Shown here piece by piece: positions 12,101-24,100 of a stretch of DNA of 64,000 bases; position 1 is the first letter of the stretch, and each line of letters opens with the position of its first letter. Source of the DNA: Melanocharis versteri. Lineage: Eukaryota > Chordata > Aves > Passeriformes > Melanocharitidae. The position numbers and the translations under genes are program-made. Location: positions 1,612,340 to 1,676,339 of the forward strand of contig VZTG01000486.1 of the NCBI GenBank assembly GCA_013397845.1. The letters are read 5' to 3'. The notes under the pieces are model-generated. The model saw nothing but the letters and a program-made list of their open reading frames with translations. It ran no database searches and had not been told where the DNA came from.

Positions 12101-15100
12101 GCATCCTTCAGTTAGTACTATACACTGTAGTAACCTTTTTTCCTTCTTTTTTTCCTGTCTGTGTCTGGCTGATTGAGTATCAGTTAATGCATAGGTACCT
12201 TGTCTTGGCACCTGTTGATCTGCTGATTTCAAATGCGAGTTCTCCCTCAGAGAGTGATGATGAAAACTTCTTTAACAGAGAGAGTATAACAAAGTCACAA
12301 TGTGAAAGAACTTAAAGGTGCTTTCTGGATTAGAGATGTATTGCTGTGGCACCTCACTATCACACTCTACCTGCATGCTGTATATGTTCCTGGATCCAGG
12401 AAAAACTGGCGTTGGATATGTAGGGGATAGCCAGCTCTGTACTGGCTAGAAGATTGCTGTCTAAACCATAGAGTAGATGTTTTGGCAGCTTCTGTAGGTC
12501 TGGATCATACGACACTCTTATGAGGAAATATTTTCTAGATGTTCTGTAATTTTGGATGCTATGCTCACAGGTTTCAAGAGTCCTTCTAGATAAATCGATT
12601 CCAGAAACATTCAGGAAAGGAGCTGCTAAGAAATTTGGGCTTTGTGCCTGCCTGTTTCTCAGAATATCCTAAATGGAGCAAATGGTTAGCTTTTAGTTAG
12701 AAACCTATTTTAAGATATACGTGTAGTTTGCTTCAATTCTTTAGAATTCATGTTTCTTTTAAAAAGCTACTTGTAGTGTTATGCTGAGTGGCCTTTTACA
12801 AGTTCCCATAACCTGTGAAGAAGGTAAAAATTAAAAGACCTGCAGATTCTTAAGAATATTTACCAAGTACAGAAGCTTGCTGTATTGTTCAACTGGGCCA
12901 TGCTTGTGACTCTCAAGTCTTTAATTTATCATTAAAGGAAGGGGTTGCATTTCTAAGAGCATATAGAAGATTTGTGCCCCTTGGGGTAGCTTGCGATTTG
13001 TGGTTTTTGGAGGAAAGGTAAAAAGAAAGGAATAATAACTGAACAAACCCAAAAGAGTTGCTTCTCAGAGTGAAAAATCAGTCCCTTCTGCAAGCAGGAT
13101 CCACTGGATAAGTTACAGGCTAGGTTCCCCAAAGGTAAATAGCCAGTGTTCAGTAGCCTTCATTTACATCTTTTTAAAAAGAAAGTTCGGGTTGTAGACT
13201 GCCAGTTTTAGAGAGAGGCTGGTAGGTTATAGGCAGACTGTGCATGACTTTAGGTAGCTTTGACAATGCCTCTGAATCTCCAGTAAAAAAAAGCCTAGGG
13301 CTTCTCCTTAGCTAGTTGTGAAGGAAGGATTATGGGTTTCCGGTTGGGTAAGAAGAGACTCACATACTTGTTTTCTTCTTATCTTGCACACATTTGTCTC
13401 CATGGGGAAGAAATTAATGTGATTCCAAAAGGGCTCCTTGGGGTGGAAAGCAGACAGTTGGAGTACTGAGACTCTTAAGGGCTGGCACAAATGGTTTGCC
13501 ATAAGCAAATATGTCTACACAAATGCAAAAAATAGGCTCTATGAGCGGATAAGTGCCTGTTATGGTATGTAACCTAATGAAGTGCAAACCTTCAGGGAGC
13601 TGCAATTGGACATGGGCTGAGTATATCTGATCAGGAATGAGTTTCCTGCCAGCTAGTGGGATTTGCTTAAAGGGTTTGTGGTTGGTGGGTGTTCATCAGA
13701 TGCTGCAGCCCTTCTCTGATGTGGAGCAAGGAGTAAAGAGAGAAGTCACAGCTCTGGGCACCGTTTCATTTGGTGACCTAATTAAATAAATTCAGGATCC
13801 GAGCACTGAATCAAAAACATCTGAAATAATATACTATTTAATAATTTATATTAACAGTAAAATTGTCTTATTCTGTAATCAGAGTACAGCTAAGTCATAG
13901 TTGTAGCACATGCTAATTCAGGTGTAAACCAAAATCAGTGTTCATTTGCTTTAGTCTTCACTAGTTATAGTTGGAGGGGGCCAACATTCCAGAGCACACT
14001 GTACTGTAGAGGAGGCCATAGACTAAAAATCAGCTAATAGACAGTGGATTATGAAACTGCTTTTCTGGAAACTTGAATATTAAACAGAAGGTAAATGCCT
14101 GAACATGCTCAACATGGTGAGTTGAAAGACCACTAGTGAGTTGTGAATCAGTCTCTTCTTTATGCTTTGCACATTCATGCATGCACACAGAGGGCTAACA
14201 GTTGTGAAGTATTTTGTGAAATTTCAATTAAAAGGCCATTCTTAGCAGTGTGTGAAGAAATATGCCAGCTTTCTTTAGAGGGTGAAAGTGCTTCACAGAA
14301 CTGTGAAATTATCTTTGATTACTGTATGCAAGCATGATCTTTCTGAAACTGATATAGCCCTTCTGGAATGTTACTTGAATACCAATTTTAGTTGCATTTT
14401 TCCCTCTCACTTTTTTTTTTCTTTTTTTTTTTTAATTTTCCCTAGGGAGAAGTGTCTCCTTCCTCTTCAACTGGCTCTGGAATCGAAGAGCATGAAGCTG
14501 GCCCAACAGGCTTTAGCAGGGATGCAGGTATGGCTTTAGGGTGAGAGTGTGTTGGCAGGCAGTGGGTGTCAAGAAAATCTAGGCTTTTCTTTTGAAAAAT
14601 ACTGCAGAAAAAGTGTCTGTCCTCGGGTGAACCTAGCAATAATGTTCATGTTTCTGTAACAGTGTTCAGAAGTTAGGATGCAAGTAAAGGCTGGTGATTT
14701 TGTAGAAGCTAAAAATGTTTTGCATATAGGTGGGAGGTCCTGGATTTCAACAGTGAAATGTAGATGTACTCTTCCTTGTGGGCCCTGTGCTACTCCCAGA
14801 AAGTTTGCCAGTGCTAAGCATCTTAGAAATTAAGCTGAGTCTTGCTGTTGTCTTTGATTAGAAGAGAGGACAGCAGTGCTTGGAAGATGGAGAGGTTAAT
14901 AGAGGAACTAGGAGCTGTGTTCTTTATGTGTGGGAACTTTTCTGGTTTTTTTGGGCATTGAAAACAGTAGAAACAGCATCTGAGTCTATGAAATCGTGGA
15001 AGAAAACAGCAGTGCAGCACAAGCAACAAAAAGACTCCCTGGGTTTGACAGTATAAAAACTAAAGCAGTTTACTGTTCTTTTAATTGGACAAATGAGTAT

Positions 15101-18100
15101 GAGTCAGTAAATTCTTATCACTAGGGGGATGCTAGTTGTGGAAAAGGCTGGCACACTGCTGGGGCATAAAATCCATTTTCCAAAAAGAAATTTTTCCCTT
15201 GGAAGGCAAGAATGAAGTTGTTCTGGGAATATAAGGATGTAAGTGGATCGTTCAAATTCACTTAATCCAGCATATGAGGTGTCAGACACTTGGTTAGAGA
15301 GTGCCCCATATTGGGGCACAGTGTGGTTGTAGAAAGGAAGGGCTGCTAAGATAAAGGGATTGGACCATCTCTCTTACGAGGAAGGGCTGAGAGCTGGGAC
15401 TGTTTAGACTGGAAAAGAGATGCCTCCAGAGGTGGAGACACCACAACTTCTCTGGACAGCCTGTGATTGATCACCCTTACAGTAAATTGTTTCCTGGTGT
15501 TCAGAGGAAACCTTTGTGTTTCAGTTTGTGCCCATAGCTTCTTGTCCTGTCAGTGGGCACCACTGAAAAATTCCTGTCTGTTCTCTTTGCACCTTTCAGA
15601 TATTTATATATGGTGATGAGATCCTCCCTGAGCCTTCTCTTCTCCAGTCTAAACAGTCCCAGCTCTCAGCCTTTCCTCATAAGAGAGATGCTGCAGTCCC
15701 TTTGTCATCTTAGCAGACCTTCCCTGGACTCTCTCCAACAGTTCCATATCTCCCATCCTGAACGAAACATTCTTCTTTATATAGAAAACCCCATTATTCT
15801 CACTGCAGATTGAGTTAAATCTCATCAGGCTGTACAGTGCTAAAACACTTGATATTCTGGTATGTGGGAAATACTTTAAAACGTAAGTTAAACCCTGTCT
15901 GGCAGTTCAGCTTTACCCACTCACTCCTTTCCTTTCAGAGGTATGGGAGAGAGAATCAAAAGGGTAAAAGTGAGAAAAATTGTGGGCTAAGACAAAGTTT
16001 ATTAGTGAAAGCAAACCTGCACACGCAAGTAAAAGAATATGTGGAATTCATTCAGCACTTCCCATGGAGCAGCAAGTGTTCAGCCATCTCTAGGAAAGCA
16101 GGGCTCCACCGTGTGTAACAGTTATGTCAGAAGACAGATGCCTTAACTCTGAATGTCTCTGTCCCCTCCACTTCCCCCTTCTTTGCCCAGCTGCTGTTGC
16201 TGTGCACAGTGTCATATGGTTTGGGATATCCCTTTGGTCACGTTGGGGTCACCTGTCTCAGCTGTGTCCCCTGCCAAACTCTTCTGCACCCCCAGCCTAC
16301 TTGCTGGGGAGCCAGTCTGAGAAACAGGCAGCCTTGATGCTGTGTAAGCTCTGCTCAGCAATAGCAAAACGTGGGTGTGTTATCAGTGCTGTTTTGGTCA
16401 CGTATCCAAAACACAGCACTCTCTGAGCTCCAATGAAGATAATTAACACTATCCCAGCCAAAACCAGTACAAGCGCAGAAAATAAGGAGTGAACCACTGA
16501 AATGTGCTACAGGGTTCAAACTGAGGAGGTGCATCAATACAAAAGTGGTGCAGAATGTAGAGGGGGAAGTGGGCTGCTCCAAGTCTCTAGTAGGACAGAG
16601 CAAGGTTGTGTTCCTGGGGTCTAAGACAAGCTAGTTTTGCTCTGCTGTGGGATCTTCTGAGAATGTAGGAGCTGGGGAAAGACTTGTGTGGGTACATCTA
16701 TTGCAGGATGCCTGCCACTATTAAGAGACACCCGTGAAGGTGGTTGTAGACTACATGGAAGAGGCATTTCTAGTAGAACTCCAAGGAAGTAGTGCCATTG
16801 ATGATGTCGGGAGATAGTTTCTGAGGTACTGGGCAAAGTAAATCTGATCAGTCTAAAATATTCAGTCTGAAGTTCAGTCAGTCTGTATTGAATTCAGTTC
16901 AACCAACCCAATGGCAGGACAAGGAATTTTGGTATCGCCTCAGCTTGGGTTGGTTCCTATGTGTGTTTGTGTTAGTCACTTGTTAACTGTGCCCTTAGCC
17001 TGAGGACTTGGTTGTATCCATTAGTAGCCAACTTCTGAATAATACAAAACACATCTTGTCAGTGATCAGAAGTGCCACCTCCACAGCACTTGTGCTCTGT
17101 ATGCTGTTGGAGTAATTGGGACAATAGCTGACTCCTGTTGGGCAAGGGATCTGATAGCACTAGTTTAATGCCAGGATACTAGCCTGAGAGGGGTATTTTA
17201 TTTGTTGTTGTTTTGAGGGTCTGGGGGGCTGCAAAAGTTCCAGTCTCTCCCAGCTTCTAAAATACTGAGAGGTTTTGCTGAGGACATTGTTTGAAGTGAT
17301 TTATCGGTTACTGATGTCTGCTTCCTTCTGGACGCTGAGGAAGTGGGATGGGGAGCGATGATGCTGGAATGGCAGCTGACATGACACAGATCTCCCAGTT
17401 TTGCTGTTTTTCTTATATTTTATACTATTGGATTAATTTGAAATTTTTACACAGAAAGCCTAACCACCCTAGTACCAAGCACTAGTAGGTTTAGGTGCAG
17501 TACTTTGCAGAGGCAGTTTTTGTCTCAACATGTACATTGCCATTTTCTCTCTGCAGAAGCTGCTGTCTGATGAGAGGTTCGTATCCGTGGAAACAGACTC
17601 AGATGAGAAACAGTTGCTTAATCAGATGCTGAATGCTGTCAAAGTGACTCCTTCGCTCAATGAAGACCTGCAAGTTGAAGTGATGAAGGTTAGTGTTTCA
17701 CACACATCAGTGCTTGCAACAGAGGCTGCATGACTGAACGCTGGGATTAGCAAATAAATTAGCTGTTGCCATGAAAATCTTCATTTTGGACCAGTATTTG
17801 ATTCCCTTTTCCTGCTGGCAGATGTCAGTTGTTTTCATTTCTTTCTTGGATTAAATAGCAGATAGTTTACATTAAGAGTCAGAATACTGATGGTTCCAGT
17901 TTTAGCAAACTTAAGCAGGACAATCAATTTCCTCCGTGGGAGGGCACAGATAAGTGACTTGTAGATCTGGAAGTTTGTTATTGAGCTTTAGTGGTCATGA
18001 GGTGAGCTGTGCACGCTTGTAATTTTGTATTGTGTGTGCATAGGTGCTTTGTAATTTGTTAGCTGTATTTTGTCTTTGTAAAATGCTAATGATGGGGCAT

Positions 18101-21100
18101 GATTTGTTTAGGCACCAAAATGTCCCTGGACCAGGGCATAAGAGAAATTGTTGTTTTGTATTCACTGTCAGAACTTCCATTCTCCTGCGCACATGCTAGG
18201 AAGCTCAGCTGCCAAGGAGGTACTGTTTTGGAGGGAAGGTGATACCAAAACTCCTTGCCCTGTGATCGTGTTGGTTGTATGACTTAGAAGTCACTTTTTT
18301 GTATCAGTATTGGCAATACCTGTGTTATTTGTACAAAGCAAGATGATGGTAAACAGTTTCCAGATGTTTGGGTGTAAACTTTGTGCTGCAGGGTTCGTTG
18401 TGCTATAGCTGATCATTGGCTTTGGAACAAACCTGGTAGTCCTTTTTCCATGTTCATTACACCTAGTACTGATTGGTATATTTGGATCTATTCTTTGACC
18501 ATCCTCAATTTCTAAGAGCACAGATTAGTTATTTAGTTTCTTTCATGTGACATCTTTGGTCCAATGAATGTATGTTATCCACTCTGAAACTGCCCTGTAG
18601 TCGCTGTACTCTTTACCACTGGAGGTGACCACCTAGGTGGAAATACGCACACAGCGTCAGAACGTGCAGAGGGGTGAACCTAGCAGCGAAAAAAGGCAGT
18701 AGTACTTGTGTGGACTGTTACCTGTTTGATGGCAGCAGGCTTCTGCCCCAGGCTTAACTGGTGACACCCTGATCTGCATTCCTAACCCAGCAGGCCTCCT
18801 TCCTGCCTCTTGTGTCTCTACAGAGGGAAAGGGGAAGAGTTAAGTGCTTGCAGTACTGAACCAACAGGTCCCTCTTGGAATGCAGTAATTTTTTGCAAGT
18901 TGCTTTTTTTACATTCTTGAGTGTTACAGATTCACAATCTGCATGCACAGTTTCTTTGAAAGCCTTAATGTACATCTGCAAGGCAAAGCCCCCACACTAA
19001 GAAGAATGTGAACACTGTATTTTGCTACAGTTCTAAGTAAATATCTTCTCAAGTTGTCTCGACATGTGAGAAGCAAAAAAAAACCCCAGTAATTTCAAAA
19101 CATCAAACCACAGAAAACCCAAGCCAAAACCTTGTATTTATGTATGCTTTTTTTTTTTTAATTAGAAAAACGTGTTCAGTTCCAGTTTAAGTGCAAAAGA
19201 GAAAAGAGAACGTGGTCTTAATTTCACTGAGTGAAATTTTGGTGTGCAAATCCTTTTCTGAGTGAAATGTGTGTATGGTGTAAATCAGTCTACAACTTCA
19301 ACTTTACATTCTGAGAATGAAGCAAAATTCTATTTTGATTTAAGTATTTCAAGAGACCAGAGGGCCAAAACGTATTGTAATCAGGACCGTTAAAACTCAG
19401 ATGCATTATATCTGAGCCTTGCTTGACAGTCAAATGAAGTAGACATCTCTTCAGATTGTAACTTGAAGGTTACAGAAGCCATTGCAACACTTGAAAATGT
19501 TGTTAGCTAACCTAGGCCTGATGAATGGCTAATGATTGTGGGGGGTAGGAAGGAGATTTCTAGCAGCTGGTCTCAGCAATGCGTTTATATCCCTGGATCT
19601 GCTAAAATGTGTCAAGGCAGCCTATGATTGTACATTAGACTGTGTTAGTGTTTTTTACTTTCATGAAATACATCTTTATCTAGTGCAGGTAGACATTAGA
19701 CACTCCTGAGTGTGAGCAGTGTGAAACTGTGTCAGCTGTGGTGCCAGCTTGGTTCTTTGTGACTCGCTGCACAGTTGCATCAGTCTCACAGGTATTAAGA
19801 ATGCAACCATCAAAGATTACATAAAAGCTTTTAGTCATGCAAAATCTGTGTGAAAGTAGACATGCAGGAGTACAGGATTCACTGTAATTTGCTGGTGTGT
19901 AAGCTCCTGAATCACTTAAATGTGTTGGGTTTTTTTTTTTTAAATCCTATCCGAAACATCTCCTGCTGTTCCCAGTAAGAGTATACCAGAAATTCACACT
20001 TCACATAATATCAAAAAAAATGATTTGAATATTTATGTTAGTGGTTTGTTGTGATCCACCCGTATTGCAGATGGAAGTGTGAAGGAATCTGATTAGCTGA
20101 GGAGAGCATTCTGTAAAGCTTTTTACGTTCAGATGACTGCATGTTGGAATTGGCAGTGGAAGGAAGAACGTGGGAAAGAGGTGTAAGGGCAGTTAGTTGC
20201 CTTGCTTCTTACACTTTTAGAGCCTGTCAAATATTATTGTAAAGGGCCATCCTTAGACGGGAATGGAATAAGTAGCTGTAATAGTTGCTGTAAATAAATG
20301 GAGAGGTGTTCTAGCTGGATCTGTTCTGGAACTGAAAAAAGCAAACAGTTGGGGCCACTGTTGTAAAAATGGAAGTGCATTGACTAATTTATGGCTAGGT
20401 ACCAAATCCTCCCGATTTTTAAGGGTGAGTGTCATAGAATGCTCTGCAGATTGCCAGATTGGAGGAACACAAAACCAGCACTCTGACAGCATTCAGACTT
20501 AAAGGCCAGGGCTAGGGACTGTGCTGGAGCGCTTCCTGGGCAGCCAGGGAAGATTTATACTGCCCAAATGCAACTGTCAAGGTGGACTCAAAGCCTTCCC
20601 CTCTCACATTATCTCTCTCTTCTGTGCTAGGTGAGGTACCTCCTACCTTTGCATAGACTTGGTTTGACTCTCTGCTTCTTCTAAATACCAGCTGGGGATT
20701 GTGCCTTTCTCTGAGGTGTTTCATGTAGAGTCATTATGTGGGGAAATTCCTCCCTTGAATTTCCAGAATAGAAGTGATACTCGGAAGCCCTTGTTTATTT
20801 TTCTTGTGGGACACGCTTATAATTGCTAAGCACTGGGTAATTCTTGTGCCAACAGCACCAAAAAAGGCAGTGGTCTTTTCAGGGAGAGACGGAGAGGCGC
20901 TGAGGTTTCTCTTTGACATGAATGGGCGTGTGTAACAAACACAGGTGTACTAACTGGATTTGATTTCCCACATATCAAAGCAAGCTGTCTGGGTTGTATA
21001 AATTTTGCATTCAGACTTGCATGTTATTTAACTGCTAAGCCAAATGTTTCTTTAGAATATCTCAATTACTACCCACTCAGTGTATTATCTGTATCTCTGA

Positions 21101-24100
21101 TGTGTTTTACAGCAGGGATTTATTAGTATTTTCGCACCAGGGACTAAAGTGAGGTTATTTAGGTGCTTTAATTTTTATAAAGAGATACTGAGAAACCAAT
21201 AATTCAGAAAGTGTGACTAGAGAGAACAGTATATCTGACACAAGGCCACTTTAGTATTCACATTTGCTGTTGTCATACTTTGCTATGAGACTGAAAAACC
21301 TTCTAACATGTGTATTACCAGTTTGTGTTTTTACTATGCTCAACTGGCTGTATCAGTGGAAGGGAAAAATCACACAATAATACAGCACCTTGCTGATGAT
21401 TTTGTAATACATCAATGACTTAACTTCAGTTTCAAACAGAGTAATTAAATATTTATACTTTAATATTTTATTTAGGATATTCATGTAGGAAGCAAGAGAT
21501 ATATTGATTGCTAATCAAATGTAATGTTTTGTCAGTGAGATACCAAAGTGACTCGCTGCTCTATTTCTTCAGTTGCAGATGCATAGAACAAATCAGGGAG
21601 ACAGTAATTTAGCACTTTCTTTGGATGAACACCATCATGCAGTGGGGCTGGCTCAGAAGTGGGAAAAATTTTGTTGTGTGGTGTAGTGCCCCATCATAAT
21701 TGAGTGAAATGCCAGGGTGTATCTCACATTGAGGAGGGGGGACATTTTTTTGATATTAAGCACTAGACTAACGAGCTATGGATAGTCTGCAGCAGGAAGG
21801 GGGCATGTTCTGGATTGAAGATTAATGCACACTTTTGAGTTCAGCCATGGAGTCAAGGGATCCTGATTTTATTTCCTCCTGGCTTGATGCCTTTAAATGC
21901 TGGCTTCAGATGTTTTTAAAATGGCTGAAGTACTTCTACTTTGGGCAGTTAGAACTTGGCTTGGAAGAACACATATAATATTGACAAAAGCATTGTCAGA
22001 TATTGTCAGATCAACAGTGGAAAAGGAAACTAGGAAACTAATCTATAGCTGAACCTCTGGCTTGCAGTCCCTTCAAACCTCAACAATTCTGTGTTTTTTA
22101 CTTTCTCTTTTTGAGTTTTTGGTAATTTTTCATCACTAGCCCTGACCCTAAAATGTCATCCCTCTAGGAAAGGCTCCTGGAAGAACTAGAATTAGGCTTT
22201 GAATGTAACTGTGGCACCAAAGCAGCTGAAACCAAATATTAAGGAAGTGGGAAGTATGGAAGGAATCCTAAACAAGAGGGACGCTTTTCTTTTCTTCTTC
22301 TTTTTTTCTTTTTCCTTTATTCTCATGCATGTTGCAGTCACTTCCATTTATGAGTTGACCACCTTCTTAGTAATGCAGTACTTCTATCTGTGATAACATT
22401 ATTCTCAGATAACAACAAAAAATGTTTAATGAAGAATTGCGAATTACTAGATGAGTCCTCACACAGAAACAAGTTCTCCACATCAGCCAGATACACAGAA
22501 ACAAGTTCTCCAGATAAACCAAATATGCTGTAATATAATGGGTTCTGGAGTAAAAAAACTCCTCTTAGGACAAAGCTGTGATTGATCCCATAAAATTTCC
22601 CTTTCTACTGCATCCTTTTGTTTTCTTCAGTCACAGAGACAACCTTGTCATATAATTCAGTGCATATAAGTTCAGCCTGTGCCCAGATTTCCCGAGAAAT
22701 TTAGAGCTTGCGGGACAGAAATTTTCAAGCAAGAAAGAGTGCAACAATGACCTCTTGTAAAAGAAACTCAGTTTTTGGATTTGATGTTTTTTTCAAATAC
22801 TTGTTCTTTATTTCACTGTTCTAATTAATGGTGATATGCTGGACATTTTATGAATATATACTGTGTTTCTATCACTGAGGATTCCAAGCTTTGTTTCTTA
22901 TTACCTCTGAGAAGACTTTACACAGTTGAGTTGCAGCTCCCTTACTTGTGGTGGTTTTTTAATAGACTTGAGGATTGCTTTGAAACCAAAAAATAATCTT
23001 CCAAAGTGGCTTTAGAGGGAAGACTCTTCTAGTTCCCATTATTTACCTATTATCCATGGTGAACAGCAGTTCCAATTAGGAAAGATTGGTTTATTCCCAG
23101 TGACTCCAACTTGCATTTGTTAGTGGATTAGGTGTATTTCTTGCTGATGGGCAAATTTTTTATGATTTTTCTTCTGTAGGCTTTCAGTGAGGAGTCAGCC
23201 AGAAGTCTTTTTAATATATGAATGAGGTTTAATGAACCCTTGCTAAATCTGCTGTGTCAAGGCAATCTTTTCTCTTTGTCTTTTCACTGATACATTAATA
23301 CAGCGTTTGGGAGCTCTCCAGTAATAACAGTAGACAGCTCTTTTTGTGATTTAAGTTTTCAGTTTGGATATATTCGGAACTGAAATCTGACTTAGTGTTC
23401 TGTGGTAAAACTTAGTTTGTGTATGGACAGACTGTCTTTGGGTTGGGTATTAGCAACTGTTCTTTTCAAGGTTGCTACCATAATGCTTTAAAATTGCAAA
23501 GTGATTCTTTGAGTGTAAGAGTCATCTCCTAGTTTTTATTAATTTATATTCTGTAGTACCTAATTAAATTGAAAGGGCTCCAGTTACAGTGTCAGATTAG
23601 TCGCTTGAGAAGGTCACTATTGAAAGTCTACAAGGAGTAGGAGAAAGTTTAGCGACAATTTTTTTTTTTTGCCTTAGTTTTTATAACAATTGTAGTTAAC
23701 CTGTTTTAGGTTCTGTACAACCATGTTGTTACAGATTCAGGGAGGTAGTCCTCGTCTGGTACAAATATTGAATAAAGCTGGACTGTGCTTGACCAACCAA
23801 GCAAAACTTACTGTTAATTATTTCAGGAAACTGGTCAGGAACTTTGTTGCTGCTGAGCAGTCTTCGGCCCTCCAAGACAGAGAAAAACTTAGGTATTTGA
23901 AAAGTGGCTCCAAAGTGTTTGATCCGAAATGTTGACATAACACAACTGTACAATCCCAGTCTCTGTGGATGATTATATTCTACACCATTTTCTTGAATAT
24001 TAGTAAATGAGATGATCACTGTAATAAGCTCTCACAGATACATGTCTTCTCATTGTTTTAAGGTTGATGTTTATGAAATCTGTTTTTCCACATACAGTGT

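Larger units (their letters stand above)
133..14445. other. Intron of 14.3 kb
   Basis: The intron contains an ERV LTR (3873-5106), an LTR fragment (6714-6800), an old CR1 piece (about 9385-9560) and low-complexity T tracts such as 5344-5358. Segments near 8163-8360 and 11550-11730 look like possible conserved noncoding elements, with TAATTA-type homeodomain cores. The rest is unremarkable AT-rich sequence. The many short ORFs show no recognisable protein. Confidence 0.75.
14528..17556. other. Intron of 3.0 kb with repeat cluster
   Basis: The intron contains the inverted CR1 pair (15334-15760) and a minus-strand LTR (15880-16471). About 1.1 kb of the intron is recognisable transposon sequence. 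The remainder shows nothing specific. Confidence 0.75.

Noticed and set aside
12250..12350. GTGATGATGA considered as the C box of an intronic C/D snoRNA
   Set aside because: No correctly spaced D box or terminal stem was visible.
15341..15420. Hairpin considered as a microRNA precursor
   Set aside because: The stem is explained by inverted CR1 copies and the loop is about 220 nt, far too long for a microRNA hairpin.
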